Position numbers and translations under genes: made by a program
Part shown: positions 26,610 to 36,750 of the stretch, in pieces
Layout: every line of letters begins with the position of its first letter
How positions within the stretch are numbered: the stretch's first letter is position 1
Notes under the pieces: model-generated
The model's database searches: none
The model's input: the letters and a program-made list of their open reading frames with translations, nothing else
What the model was told of the DNA's origin: nothing
DNA from: Algoriphagus sp.
Lineage (GTDB): Bacteria > Bacteroidota > Bacteroidia > Cytophagales > Cyclobacteriaceae
Assembly (NCBI GenBank): GCA_023653075.1
Contig: JAMNXQ010000003.1
Location: forward strand, 1-64,000
Direction of reading: 5' to 3'
Length of the DNA stretch: 64,000 bases

Positions 26610-27949
26610 AACTTTGGCAAAAAACCACGACTAGCAAAAAAGAAGTAGAGCAATTTACAGTGGGTAGAGATCCTGAGTTCGATATTCTTTTGGCGCGATA
26701 CGATGTATTGGGCTCCATGGCGCATGCATCCATGCTCACACGTATTGGTTTGTTGACCAAGGAAGAGAATGCGCTACTACAAAAAGGGCTAAAGGAGATT
26801 TACGTAGAGATTGAGCACGAAAAATTTGCCATCGAGCCCGGTGTGGAAGATGTTCATTCCCAAGTAGAATTGCAGCTAACTCAGCGTTATGGTGAGGTGG
26901 GCAAAAAACTCCACAGTGGAAGAAGTCGAAATGATCAGGTTTTGGTGGATTTAAAATTATTTTACCGGGATGCTATTCGGGAGCTCGTAGTAGATGCCTG
27001 TGAATTGGCTACCCAATTCTTGCAGTTGGCAGAAAAGCACAAGCAAGATTTGATGCCTGGCTACACCCATACCCAATTGGCAATGCCTTCCTCCTTTGGC
27101 TTGTGGTTTAGTTCTTTTGCAGAAAGTATCAGTGAGGATTTAAGTTTACTTCAAGTTGCTTTTGAAATGAGCAACAAAAACCCACTGGGATCAGCTGCAG
27201 GGTATGGTTCAAGTTTCCCACTGAATCGCACGATGACTACCCAATTGTTGGGATTTGGAGACTTGCATCACAATGTCATCAACGCCCAAAACAGCAGAGG
27301 AAAGACCGAGCGCACAATTGGCTTTGCTTTGGCTGGCATGGCAGGAACTCTGAATAAACTTTCCTCCGACGTCATCCTTTTTTGCAACCAACATTTTGGT
27401 TTTGTCTCTTTTCCAGATGAGCTGACTACGGGAAGTAGCATCATGCCGCACAAGAAGAATCCCGATGTATTCGAATTGATCCGTGCCAAAACAAACCAGG
27501 TTCAAGGTCTTCCGTCCACTATTGGGTTACTTTTAACCAACCTAACTACAGGTTACCACCGAGACATGCAGTTGTTGAAGGAGGAGATTTTCCCTGCCCT
27601 GAGTACACTAGGATCTTGCCTTCAAATGAGCAAGTTCATGTTACAATCCATCCAGATCCGAAAAAATATCTTGGACGATCCCTTTTACGTGCATCTATTT
27701 TCTGTAGAAGTCGTTAATGAATTGGTTCTTCAAGGCATTCCTTTCCGAGATGCTTACAAGCAGGTAGGTGGAGACATTGAAGCCAATCGCTTTGTTCCCA
27801 ACCAACAACAGGTAGTTCATACCCATGAAGGAAGTATTGGAAACTTAGGTCTTCCTGAGATACAAGTCAAATTAGACCAAGCCCGTTCTAAATTTGATTT
27901 TCAAAAAATGGATCAGGCAATCGCATCACTTTTAAATTCTAATTTCTAA
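26606..27949 (+). CDS. argH: argininosuccinate lyase
   Basis: EDVHSQVELQLTQRYGEVGKKLHSGRSRNDQV; GSSIMPHKKNPDVFELIR. Confidence 0.95.
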   Translation: MKLWQKTTTSKKEVEQFTVGRDPEFDILLARYDVLGSMAHASMLTRIGLLTKEENALLQKGLKEIYVEIEHEKFAIEPGVEDVHSQVELQLTQRYGEVGKKLHSGRSRNDQVLVDLKLFYRDAIRELVVDACELATQFLQLAEKHKQDLMPGYTHTQLAMPSSFGLWFSSFAESISEDLSLLQVAFEMSNKNPLGSAAGYGSSFPLNRTMTTQLLGFGDLHHNVINAQNSRGKTERTIGFALAGMAGTLNKLSSDVILFCNQHFGFVSFPDELTTGSSIMPHKKNPDVFELIRAKTNQVQGLPSTIGLLLTNLTTGYHRDMQLLKEEIFPALSTLGSCLQMSKFMLQSIQIRKNILDDPFYVHLFSVEVVNELVLQGIPFRDAYKQVGGDIEANRFVPNQQQVVHTHEGSIGNLGLPEIQVKLDQARSKFDFQKMDQAIASLLNSNF

Positions 27950-28031
27950 ATCCAAACTGTTTTGCATAAATTGAGTTTAACTAATACAGAATAAAAACTT
28001 ATAGTTGTAGATTCTTTTTGGTCAACCTTTT

Positions 28032-29555
28032 ATGAAAATTAGAATTGGTGAAACCTTATCTGGTGATTTTAGGTCCAGTTTAGTCGTTTTTTTAGTTGCG
28101 CTTCCCCTCTGTTTGGGAATTGCTATAGCGAGCGGTGCACCTCCGATGGCAGGATTAATAGCTGGAATTCTCGGCGGAATAATCGTGGGCAGCCTATCCA
28201 AATCATCCGTATCCGTTAGTGGTCCAGCTGCGGGTTTGACTGTTATTGTTTTGGATTCGATATCAAGTTTGGGATCATTCCCCTTGTTCTTGGCCTCCTT
28301 GGTTTTTGCCGGGATCTTTCAATTTTTATTGGGAATTGCCAAGGCTGGTGTGCTGGGCTACTATTTTCCCCATGCAGTCATCAAAGGGATGTTGACCGCC
28401 ATTGGAGTTATTCTTGTGCTCAAACAAATTCCCCATGCCCTTGGCTATGACAAAGACTTTTTAGGGGATTTTGCTTTCAATCAAGCTGATCAGCACAACA
28501 CGTTCTCCGAGATTTACTATGCCTTTATTCACTATAGTCCGGGAGCCATTCCCATTGTATTGATCGCATTGGGATTCATCCTACTTTTTGAACGGCCTGT
28601 CATCAAAAGGCATCCCTACTTAGGCCTTGTTCCAGGTGCATTATGGGCTGTTTTATCGAGTATTGGAATCAATGCGATCTATAAGATCTTTAAACCAGAA
28701 TGGGTATTGGATAATGAACACTTGGTACAATTACCTGTTCTCACCAATTGGCAAGAACTACCCTCTTTGGTCACCTTACCGAATTTTGATTTGATCAACA
28801 CCACAAATTTCTGGATCGTAGCAGTAACACTCGCTGTCATTGGAAGTATTGAAACCTTACTTTCAATTGAGGCAGGGGACAAGATGGATCCTTACAAAAG
28901 GAAAACTCCCGCAAATAGAGAATTGGTTGCTCAAGGGATTGGAAATACGATTTCAGGATTGATTGGGGGTCTTCCAATTACCGCAGTCATTGTTCGCACC
29001 TCCGCAAATATTGAGTCAGGTGCACGCACAAAGTGGTCTACAATATTCCATGGGATTTTAGTGTTGGCTTTAGTGATTACAATTCCAGGATTTTTAAATC
29101 AAATTCCATTAAGTGGGTTGGCGGCAGTCCTTCTTGTGGTAGGGTATAAACTTGCTAAACCTTCTATTTTTTTAAAAGAATTTAAAAAAGGTTGGGATCA
29201 GTTTTTACCCTTTATGGTTACGGTTATTTCCATTTTGCTTACCGATTTGTTAGTAGGCATTGGAATCGGCATGGTGGTAGGATTATTCTTTGTTATCAAA
29301 ACTAATTTTCACCGCTCTGTACTTGTGACTGAACGAAATGGAAATTACTTAGTAAAACTCCAAAAAGATGTTTCTTTCTTGAACAAAGCGATTTTGATTA
29401 AAGAATTGGGTCAAATTCCTGAAGGCAGCAATGTAGTCCTCAATGCTTTCATGGCTCGCTTAATCGACCACGATATTCAAGAAGTTTTGAATGACTTTAT
29501 TGCTACCGCCGAATCAAAAAATATCACCTTGGTTATTGAAGGTTATTCCAATTAA
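28032..29555 (+). CDS. SulP family anion transporter with STAS-like C terminus
   Basis: SLVVFLVALPLCLGIAIASGAPPMAGLIAGILGGIIVGSLSKSSVSVSGPAAGLTVIV; C-terminal VLNAFMARLIDHDIQEVL. Confidence 0.92.
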   Translation: MKIRIGETLSGDFRSSLVVFLVALPLCLGIAIASGAPPMAGLIAGILGGIIVGSLSKSSVSVSGPAAGLTVIVLDSISSLGSFPLFLASLVFAGIFQFLLGIAKAGVLGYYFPHAVIKGMLTAIGVILVLKQIPHALGYDKDFLGDFAFNQADQHNTFSEIYYAFIHYSPGAIPIVLIALGFILLFERPVIKRHPYLGLVPGALWAVLSSIGINAIYKIFKPEWVLDNEHLVQLPVLTNWQELPSLVTLPNFDLINTTNFWIVAVTLAVIGSIETLLSIEAGDKMDPYKRKTPANRELVAQGIGNTISGLIGGLPITAVIVRTSANIESGARTKWSTIFHGILVLALVITIPGFLNQIPLSGLAAVLLVVGYKLAKPSIFLKEFKKGWDQFLPFMVTVISILLTDLLVGIGIGMVVGLFFVIKTNFHRSVLVTERNGNYLVKLQKDVSFLNKAILIKELGQIPEGSNVVLNAFMARLIDHDIQEVLNDFIATAESKNITLVIEGYSN

Positions 29556-29569
29556 TTAAACGAAAGAAA

Positions 29570-30211
29570 ATGAATCCTTACGAAAAGTTATTGCTCCAAA
29601 ACAAAGCCTGGTCCGAAGAAAAACTTCAGATGGATAAAGATTTTTTCAATCGTTTGGCCCATCAACAAAAACCTAAGTTTCTATGGATAGGATGCTCCGA
29701 TAGCCGTGTACCTGCAAACGAAATTACAGGCACAGACCCTGGCGAAGTCTTTGTTCATCGAAACATTGCCAATATGGTGGTGCATACAGACCTAAATCTT
29801 TTATCTGTGCTTCAATATGCCGTAGAAGTATTGGAAGTGGATCACATCATTGTCTGTGGGCATTACGGTTGCGGAGGAATTGAAGCCGCTTTAGGCAATA
29901 AAAGCTTTGGGCTAATCAATAAATGGTTACGCAATATCAAAGAAGTTTACAAAATTTACCAGGCAGAAATCAATGCAATTCCCGAGCACAAGGATCGTGT
30001 CAACCGTCTTGTGGAATTGAATGTATTGGAACAATGCCAGGATCTGATCAAAACATCCATCATTCAAAAATCTTGGCAAGACCGTAAATCCCCTGAAATT
30101 CATGGATGGGTATATGGTCTCAACAATGGATTGGTCAATGAACTCACCACCATCAAACCGGACTTTGATGCGATACATCCAATTTTTAGATATTTGGAAG
30201 GCCAGTTGTAA
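29570..30211 (+). CDS. beta-carbonic anhydrase
   Basis: WIGCSDSRVPANEITGTDPGEVFVHRNIANMV; VCGHYGCGGIEAALG. Confidence 0.94.
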   Translation: MNPYEKLLLQNKAWSEEKLQMDKDFFNRLAHQQKPKFLWIGCSDSRVPANEITGTDPGEVFVHRNIANMVVHTDLNLLSVLQYAVEVLEVDHIIVCGHYGCGGIEAALGNKSFGLINKWLRNIKEVYKIYQAEINAIPEHKDRVNRLVELNVLEQCQDLIKTSIIQKSWQDRKSPEIHGWVYGLNNGLVNELTTIKPDFDAIHPIFRYLEGQL

Positions 30212-30310
30212 ATGACCCCTTAGATATTTTTTTTAGGAAATTGTAGTCCGATTGTTGAATTACATTTCTTCGGATTCCTTATTTTTCGATCAAGTTGACT
30301 AGTTTCTTAA

Positions 30311-31324
30311 ATGAACACTGAATATTTTCATTCTTCCATCCCACTTGCCCTGGAATCGGGTGAGATTTTAGGGCAATTTACCCTTGCCTTTACGACCTAC
30401 GGAAAGTTGAACGAAGATCAATCCAATGTGATATGGGCAGTGCATGCACTTACAGGAGATGCACAGGTTGCCGATTGGTGGAGTGGCTTGGTTGGAGAAA
30501 AGGCGATTTACAATTTCTCTCAACATTTCATAATCTGCGCCAACCTGATTGGTAGCAGCTATGGATCGAGCAATGCATTGAGTGAAAACCCAAAAACAGG
30601 CACCCCCTATTTTTACCGTTTCCCCACGCTTAGCACGAGAGATCTAGCCCATAGCTTAGAAATGCTTCGGCAACATTTGAAAATTGAACATATTCATACG
30701 CTTATTGGCGGATCATTAGGCGGGCAAGTCGCCCTGGAGTGGGCTTTTATCCTTGGGAAAAAACTTCAACACGCCATCATCATTGCCTCAACAGCCAAAA
30801 CATCACCCTGGGTGATTGGATTTAATGAGGCACAGCGTATGGCTATTGCTGCAGATAGCACCTGGGGTCAAGAGCACCGCGATGCTGGCAAGAAAGGGCT
30901 AGAAGCAGCTCGAGCAATAGCCATGCTCAGTTACAGAAATCCCGCCGACATCAATAGCAAACAGCAAGAAAAAGAAGAAAAAATAGAGGGTTTCTTGGCG
31001 GCTTCTTACCTCAGGTATCAAGGTTCCAAACTAGCCAAACGATTTCAGGCATTCTCTTACTGGACGCTCACCAAAGCCATGGATAGTCATGACATTGGTA
31101 GAGGCCGAGGGGGGGTTGAAATGGCTCTTAAATCAATCCACGCGAAATTGTTTGCTGTGGGAGTCAATTCAGATCTGCTTTTCCTTGCGGAAGAAGCTCG
31201 TTTTTTAAGCCAGGCGGTACCTTCAGGAAGCTATGGCGAACTAGCATCAACCGCTGGCCACGATGCCTTCTTGATTGAATTTACTCAGCTTACAAGACTG
31301 ATTGAAGAATTTTACGAAAGCTAA
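30311..31324 (+). CDS. metX: homoserine O-acetyltransferase family (alpha/beta hydrolase)
   Basis: FTTYGKLNEDQSNVIWAVHALTGDAQVADWW; LIGGSLGGQVALEWA; C-terminal TAGHDAFLIE. Confidence 0.9.
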   Translation: MNTEYFHSSIPLALESGEILGQFTLAFTTYGKLNEDQSNVIWAVHALTGDAQVADWWSGLVGEKAIYNFSQHFIICANLIGSSYGSSNALSENPKTGTPYFYRFPTLSTRDLAHSLEMLRQHLKIEHIHTLIGGSLGGQVALEWAFILGKKLQHAIIIASTAKTSPWVIGFNEAQRMAIAADSTWGQEHRDAGKKGLEAARAIAMLSYRNPADINSKQQEKEEKIEGFLAASYLRYQGSKLAKRFQAFSYWTLTKAMDSHDIGRGRGGVEMALKSIHAKLFAVGVNSDLLFLAEEARFLSQAVPSGSYGELASTAGHDAFLIEFTQLTRLIEEFYES

Positions 31325-31335
31325 ATTTAACCTGG

Positions 31336-31779
31336 TTAGGGTTTTGCTTTGGTCCACTCCACCGTGCGACCAATCAAGGAAAATCCAATGTATCCTTTAA
31401 CTTCTAGGACATCCTTGGATTTCAAGGTCAGCTGGCAAGAATAAGTTTTTCCTGTTTTCGGATCGTAAATGGTACCATCTTCCCACATTCCAGAATCATA
31501 TTTCAACCCTTCCAATAGATTCAATCCCATCAAAGGACGAGATTTAAGTTTCGCATCTGGATTATCCTTATCTACTGCAGGTTTACCTCCAGGATTAGGG
31601 TCTTTCAACCAGACGATTTTACCGATGAAGGCAGATCCTTTTTTCAAAATTTCAACCTTAGCGGTTTTTTCAGTATTGTACCATACGCCCAAGATTGCAT
31701 TTTCAGATTGCGCTTGTACCAGAAATGAACTGAAAAAGAAAAGTAAGAAGAGCGAAGAGATTTGCGATACTTTTTTCAT
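31336..31779 (-). CDS. DUF2147 domain-containing secreted protein
   Basis: ILGVWYNTEKTAKVEILKKGSAFIGKIVWLKDPN; WEDGTIYDPKTGKTYSC. Confidence 0.88.
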   Translation of the reverse strand: MKKVSQISSLFLLFFFSSFLVQAQSENAILGVWYNTEKTAKVEILKKGSAFIGKIVWLKDPNPGGKPAVDKDNPDAKLKSRPLMGLNLLEGLKYDSGMWEDGTIYDPKTGKTYSCQLTLKSKDVLEVKGYIGFSLIGRTVEWTKAKP

Positions 31780-31849
31780 TTGTTTTAATTTTATACAATA
31801 CTAATTGAGAATGATTTTGTTTGTGTAGTTGTGAGTATGAATAATTTCT

Positions 31850-32515
31850 ATGGGCTCAATAGTTTTTGATTATAAAGGACTGAACTTAACCCTATTGCCA
31901 GAAAAGGCAGTTTGGATAGATTCCATGGGCCTGCTATTGATTGCTGATCTCCATTTTGGAAAAGCATCCCACTTTCGTAAATCTGGAATTCCAATTCCTG
32001 AGAAGGTACATGACCAGGATTACATCCAGCTGAATAGCTTACTTTCAACCTATTCCCCGAAGCAGGTCTACTTTTTAGGAGATTTGTTTCACAGCAGTTG
32101 GAATGAGGAATGGGAAACCTTACTCCATTTTTTAAAGCGATTCCCATCTTCTTCTTTCCATTTGGTAGTTGGCAATCATGATATTTTGCCTTCAGATAAA
32201 TACCGAAATCCGCATTTGAAGGTTCATGCACGTCCAATAGTAGTAGGAACCTTACTTCTTGCTCATGAACCTACTCCCCCTCCAGAGGGGGCACTTACTA
32301 TCTGTGGCCATATTCATCCCGGAATTTTACTTCAAGGAAAAGCAAAGCAACGGGTGCGTATCCCTTGCTTCCACTATTCTGAAAATGTACTTACACTCCC
32401 AAGCTTTGGGAATTTTACTGGCATTTCCCTAATTAAAGGCGGAAAAAATGATTTCATTTGGGGAATTACGGACGATAGACTTATTCCTATCCTTTCTCCC
32501 CCCATTATTGGGTAA
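31850..32515 (+). CDS. pdeM: PdeM-like metallophosphoesterase (ligase-associated DNA repair family)
   Basis: LLIADLHFGKASHFRKSGIPIP; FLGDLFHS; LVVGNHD; ICGHIHPG. Confidence 0.85.
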   Translation: MGSIVFDYKGLNLTLLPEKAVWIDSMGLLLIADLHFGKASHFRKSGIPIPEKVHDQDYIQLNSLLSTYSPKQVYFLGDLFHSSWNEEWETLLHFLKRFPSSSFHLVVGNHDILPSDKYRNPHLKVHARPIVVGTLLLAHEPTPPPEGALTICGHIHPGILLQGKAKQRVRIPCFHYSENVLTLPSFGNFTGISLIKGGKNDFIWGITDDRLIPILSPPIIG

Positions 32516-32531
32516 ATCGCTTAAGCTTTTC

Positions 32532-32539
32532 TATTTTTG
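32532..32539 (+). promoter_or_regulatory. -7-like TATTTTTG, with TTG 21 nt upstream, for ftsX
   Basis: TTG(32508-32510)-N21-TATTTTTG, 18 nt before ATG 32558. Confidence 0.5.
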
Positions 32540-32557
32540 ACTTGAATTTGATAGTAC

Positions 32558-33448
32558 ATGGCTAATCCGGCAAAAGCAAAAAAACAACTAGGTTATTTTA
32601 AGTTTGGTAGCGTCCTATTCAGTACGACCTTATCACTTTTTATCGTGGGGCTTTTTGGGATTATTTTGATTCAAGCGAGCTCACTTACCAAAATGATTCG
32701 GGAGAATATTGAGATTCAGGTTTTTTTAGATAAGGAGTTAAGCCAACAGCAACTTGCAGATTTACGGAAGGATTTGGCAGAAAGACCTTTTGTGCTACGT
32801 ACAGAAGATAGCCTTTACTTACGGTTCATTTCAAATAAAGAAGCTGCTGAAACCTTTATCAAAAACACAGGAGAAGATTTTACCGAATTTTTAGAAGACA
32901 ATCCACTCAGAGACAGCTACGTGTTTTCGGTTGCTGAGGCGTATCAAAGTTCCGAACAGCTTACCGTGATCGCAAAAGAGTTGGAAACTCAACCTGGCGT
33001 ATTTGAAGTGTCTTATATGGCTGACTTGGTGGATTCAATAAATAAAAATCTTATTAAAGTGTCCTTAATCATGGGTGGCTTTATTCTCATCCTCATTGTG
33101 ACTGTCATCATGCTAATCAATAACACGATTCGATTGGCTCTATTTTCTCAACGATTTTTGATTCGATCTATGCAACTGGTAGGTGCCACTCGTGGATTTA
33201 TACGAAAGCCATTTCTGGTAAGAGCCTTTATTTTTGGAGTTTTAGCAGGGGTTTTAGCCTCTTCGATTCTATTTGGCCTTTTGGAATACACCAAAGGAAA
33301 TATCGAAGGGTTCGGGTCCTTACAAAATACGGAACGGATGCTCCTCCTATTTGCTGGATTATCGATAATGGGTGGACTCCTTTCCGGTTTTAGTACCTTA
33401 CGTGCCGTCAACAAATACTTAAATATGTCCTTGGACGAACTTTATTAA
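32558..33448 (+). CDS. ftsX: cell division protein FtsX
   Basis: FSTTLSLFIVGLFGIILIQASSLTKMIRENIEIQVFLDKEL; IRSMQLVGATRGFIRKPFLVRAF. Confidence 0.92.
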   Translation: MANPAKAKKQLGYFKFGSVLFSTTLSLFIVGLFGIILIQASSLTKMIRENIEIQVFLDKELSQQQLADLRKDLAERPFVLRTEDSLYLRFISNKEAAETFIKNTGEDFTEFLEDNPLRDSYVFSVAEAYQSSEQLTVIAKELETQPGVFEVSYMADLVDSINKNLIKVSLIMGGFILILIVTVIMLINNTIRLALFSQRFLIRSMQLVGATRGFIRKPFLVRAFIFGVLAGVLASSILFGLLEYTKGNIEGFGSLQNTERMLLLFAGLSIMGGLLSGFSTLRAVNKYLNMSLDELY

Positions 33449-33451
33449 TCC

Positions 33452-33661
33452 ATGAGCAATACCTCTTTTCCCTTTTCCAAAAAAAATTACCTCTTCCTTT
33501 TCTTAGGTTTGGGGCTAATTGTGCTAGGTTTTGTCATCATGGGTATGGATACTACACCACATGGCAATGGATTTATGGGTTTGACACTTGGTCCTATAAT
33601 TACCCTAGCTGGTTTTGTACTTGAGTTCTACGCCATTTTTGCCAAGGCTTCCAAATCCTGA
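33452..33661 (+). CDS. DUF3098 domain-containing membrane protein
   Basis: FSKKNYLFLFLGLGLIVLGFVIMG...GPIITLAGFVLEFYAIF. Confidence 0.88.
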   Translation: MSNTSFPFSKKNYLFLFLGLGLIVLGFVIMGMDTTPHGNGFMGLTLGPIITLAGFVLEFYAIFAKASKS

Positions 33662-33695
33662 TTTTTACGTTCTCAGCTTAGGCTACCCCATTCCC

Positions 33696-34391
33696 ATGCA
33701 GCAAGAAGCTTACGGAGAAGTTTTTTTAATCAACAAACCTTTGGAATGGACTTCCTTTGATGTGGTTAAAAAAGTCAGAAATGCCTTACGCATTAAGAAA
33801 GTGGGACATGCAGGTACTCTTGACCCCTTAGCTACAGGATTATTGATTGTTTGCGCTGGCAAAATGACCAAGCAAATAGACGGGTTCATGGGGCAAGAAA
33901 AGGAATATACCGGAACATTTGTCTTAGGTGCTACCACAGAATCCTTTGACCTTGAAAAGCCCATCATTCCAGTAGCAGATCCCTCTTTCATTACTTTGGA
34001 ACAGGTTCAAGCAGCTGTTTTACAACTTACTGGTACGATTTTTCAGATCCCACCCATGCATTCCGCAATTAAGGTGGATGGCAAACGGGTTTATGCTTCT
34101 GCTCGTTTGGGAATTGAAGTTCAAATGAACCCCAGACAAGTGGAAGTTCGGGAATTTGAAATTTGTAGATTTGAAAATGGGGAAATCGATTTTCGGATAA
34201 GCTGTTCCAAAGGAACTTATATCCGAAGTTTGGCGCGTGATCTAGGAGCGAGTCTAGCTGTAGGTGCGTATTTGAAATCCTTGTGTCGAACACGAATAGG
34301 GACCTATTCCTTAAAAAATGCAAAGGAGATTTCCGATTTGGTAGAAGAAATAAAATCTAGGCCCAATGAAAATCTATCACCAACTCTCTGA
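33696..34391 (+). CDS. truB: tRNA pseudouridine(55) synthase TruB
   Basis: GEVFLINKPLEWTSFDVVKKVRNALRIKKVGHAGTLDPLATGLLIV; ATG at 33696 within ORF 33615..34391. Confidence 0.95.
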   Translation: MQQEAYGEVFLINKPLEWTSFDVVKKVRNALRIKKVGHAGTLDPLATGLLIVCAGKMTKQIDGFMGQEKEYTGTFVLGATTESFDLEKPIIPVADPSFITLEQVQAAVLQLTGTIFQIPPMHSAIKVDGKRVYASARLGIEVQMNPRQVEVREFEICRFENGEIDFRISCSKGTYIRSLARDLGASLAVGAYLKSLCRTRIGTYSLKNAKEISDLVEEIKSRPNENLSPTL

Positions 34392-35289
34392 ATTTCATCC
34401 GCCTCGTTATGCTGTAGTTACCTCAGGAACCTTCGACGGGGTGCATTTGGGTCATCAGAAAATTTTACGCAGGTTGAAGGAGTTGGCTTTGCGTGAGGGT
34501 GGGGAAACCGTGCTCCTCACCTATTGGCCCCACCCTCGATTGATCCTCCAACCCGAAGACCATAGCCTACGGTTATTAACTACTTTACCCGAAAAAGTGA
34601 AGTTATTGGAAGAAATGGGTGTGGATCATTTAATTATTCTTCCATTCACCAAGGAATTATCGCAAATGAGTTCAGAGGAATTTATACGAAAACTAGTGGT
34701 GGATAAAATTCAGACAAAAATTTTGGTCATTGGGTACGACCATAAGTTTGGAAAAAATAGAGAAGGAAGCTTTGAGTACCTTCAAAGCCATAGTCATCTT
34801 TTTGGATTTGCTATTGAGGAGATTTCAAGACAAGATGTGGATGACTTAGCAGTATCAAGTACAAAGATTAGAAAAGCGCTTGCTTTAGGAGATAGTTCCA
34901 CAGCTTCACGTTACTTAGGTAGATCTTATTTTTTGAGTGGTCAAGTGGTAAAAGGCCAACAAATAGGACGCTCCTTAGGATTTCCAACAGCCAATATTCA
35001 AATCGCAGACCATTCCAAATTGCTCCCACGCGATGGTGTTTATGCGGTGCGCGCGGAAGTAAATTCAATTCAATACAAAGCTATTTTGAATATCGGTAAT
35101 CGCCCCACGGTAGAGGGTGAAAAGAAAACCATTGAAGCTCATTTAATTGATTTTGAGGGGGACTTGTATGGGAAGGAGCTTCACATTTATTTCCAAGAGT
35201 TTTTACGCGAAGAGAAAAAATTCGAAAGCTTGCAGGCCCTTAAAAATCAGTTGGTGATAGACCGTGAACGCGCTATCTTTATTCTATAA
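34366..35289 (+). CDS. ribF: bifunctional riboflavin kinase/FAD synthetase
   Basis: [53 protein letters not shown]. Confidence 0.95.
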   Translation: MKIYHQLSEFHPPRYAVVTSGTFDGVHLGHQKILRRLKELALREGGETVLLTYWPHPRLILQPEDHSLRLLTTLPEKVKLLEEMGVDHLIILPFTKELSQMSSEEFIRKLVVDKIQTKILVIGYDHKFGKNREGSFEYLQSHSHLFGFAIEEISRQDVDDLAVSSTKIRKALALGDSSTASRYLGRSYFLSGQVVKGQQIGRSLGFPTANIQIADHSKLLPRDGVYAVRAEVNSIQYKAILNIGNRPTVEGEKKTIEAHLIDFEGDLYGKELHIYFQEFLREEKKFESLQALKNQLVIDRERAIFIL

Positions 35290-35300
35290 ACCCAAAAGCT

Positions 35301-35999
35301 ATGATTTTAAAAACGGTTAAAAATGCAGAAGATGCTGTCTCTGATATTTCCAATGGAGCGATGCTCATGATGGGAGGGTTTGGATTAAGCGGAATTCCCG
35401 AAAACTGTATAGCAGCCCTATTAAAAAAAGAAGTTCAAGACCTGACCATCGTTTCCAACAATGCTGGGGTAGATGATTTTGGGATCGGACTTTTTCTTCA
35501 AAAGCGCATGGTGAAGAAAATGATTTCAAGCTATGTGGGTGAAAACGATGAATTTGAGCGGCAACTTTTATCAGGCGAATTGGAAGTGGAACTAGTTCCT
35601 CAAGGAACTTTGGCGGAAAGGATACGTGCGGGTGGGGCTGGGATTCCTGCCTTCTTTACGCCAGCTGGTGTCGGTACGGAAGTTGCCATGGGCAAAGAAA
35701 TACGGGAGTTTAATGGGAAGTTGTATTTGTTGGAAACTGGATTGACTGCTGATTTCGCGCTTGTCAAAGCTTGGAAAGGAGATACGGCAGGAAATTTGAT
35801 TTTTAAAGGCACTGCTCGCAATTTCAATCCCATGATGGCTACCGCTGGAAAAATCACCATTGCTGAAGTAGAGGAATTGGTGCCTTTAGGAAGCTTAGAT
35901 CCAAATGAAATTCATACGCCAGGAATCTACGTGCAGCGTATTTTTCAAGGAGAAAAGTATGAAAAACGAATTGAACAGCGAACGGTTACAACAGGATAG
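35301..35999 (+). CDS. 3-oxoacid CoA-transferase subunit A
   Basis: [49 protein letters not shown]. Confidence 0.93.
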   Translation: MILKTVKNAEDAVSDISNGAMLMMGGFGLSGIPENCIAALLKKEVQDLTIVSNNAGVDDFGIGLFLQKRMVKKMISSYVGENDEFERQLLSGELEVELVPQGTLAERIRAGGAGIPAFFTPAGVGTEVAMGKEIREFNGKLYLLETGLTADFALVKAWKGDTAGNLIFKGTARNFNPMMATAGKITIAEVEELVPLGSLDPNEIHTPGIYVQRIFQGEKYEKRIEQRTVTTG

Positions 36000-36049
36000 T
36001 CGCACATCCGTAAGCGAATCCTTTCTTCAACCTTAATTTTTCAAATCCC

Positions 36050-36709
36050 ATGTTAACTAAAGAACAAATAGCTAGACGAATTGCCAAAGAAGTGGAGCAT
36101 GGGCAATACATCAATTTAGGCATAGGTATCCCAACCTTAGTAGCCAACTACATTCCAGCTCATTTGGATGTGGTCTTGCAATCAGAAAATGGACTTTTGG
36201 GCATCGGCCCTTTCCCAAAGGAAGCAGATGTCGATCCCGATTTAATCAATGCAGGAAAGCAAACCATCACCATGTTACCTGGGTCAGCGATTTTTGATTC
36301 TGCCCAATCCTTTGCCATGATTCGTGGGGGTCATGTGCATTTAACGATCTTAGGGGCAATGGAAGTCTCTGAACATGGAGATATTGCGAACTGGAAGGTT
36401 CCTGGCAAAATGGTTAAAGGTATGGGTGGCGCAATGGATTTAGTTGCTTCAGCCAAACACATTGTTGTTGCCATGCAGCATTGCTCGAAAGATGGACAAT
36501 CCAAGTTATTGCCTACCTGTTCCCTACCTCTTACGGGTATTCGTTGTGTTAAAAAAATTGTTACGGATTTAGCCGTATTGGAAATTGATCCTGCAGGTGG
36601 ATTTGTGCTATTGGAACGTGCTCCTGGCGTATCAGTTGACGAAATTAATGCTAAAACCGCAGGTAAATTAATCGTGAATGGTGAAATTCCGGAAATGACC
36701 TTTGCTTAA
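36050..36709 (+). CDS. 3-oxoacid CoA-transferase subunit B
   Basis: IARRIAKEVEHGQYINLGIGIPTLVANYI; SENGLLGIGPFP; GGHVHLTILGAMEVSEHGDIANWK. Confidence 0.94.
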   Translation: MLTKEQIARRIAKEVEHGQYINLGIGIPTLVANYIPAHLDVVLQSENGLLGIGPFPKEADVDPDLINAGKQTITMLPGSAIFDSAQSFAMIRGGHVHLTILGAMEVSEHGDIANWKVPGKMVKGMGGAMDLVASAKHIVVAMQHCSKDGQSKLLPTCSLPLTGIRCVKKIVTDLAVLEIDPAGGFVLLERAPGVSVDEINAKTAGKLIVNGEIPEMTFA

Positions 36710-36750
36710 TTCCTAAGTTACTTAATAGAAAAACTAGTTTACTCAATCGT

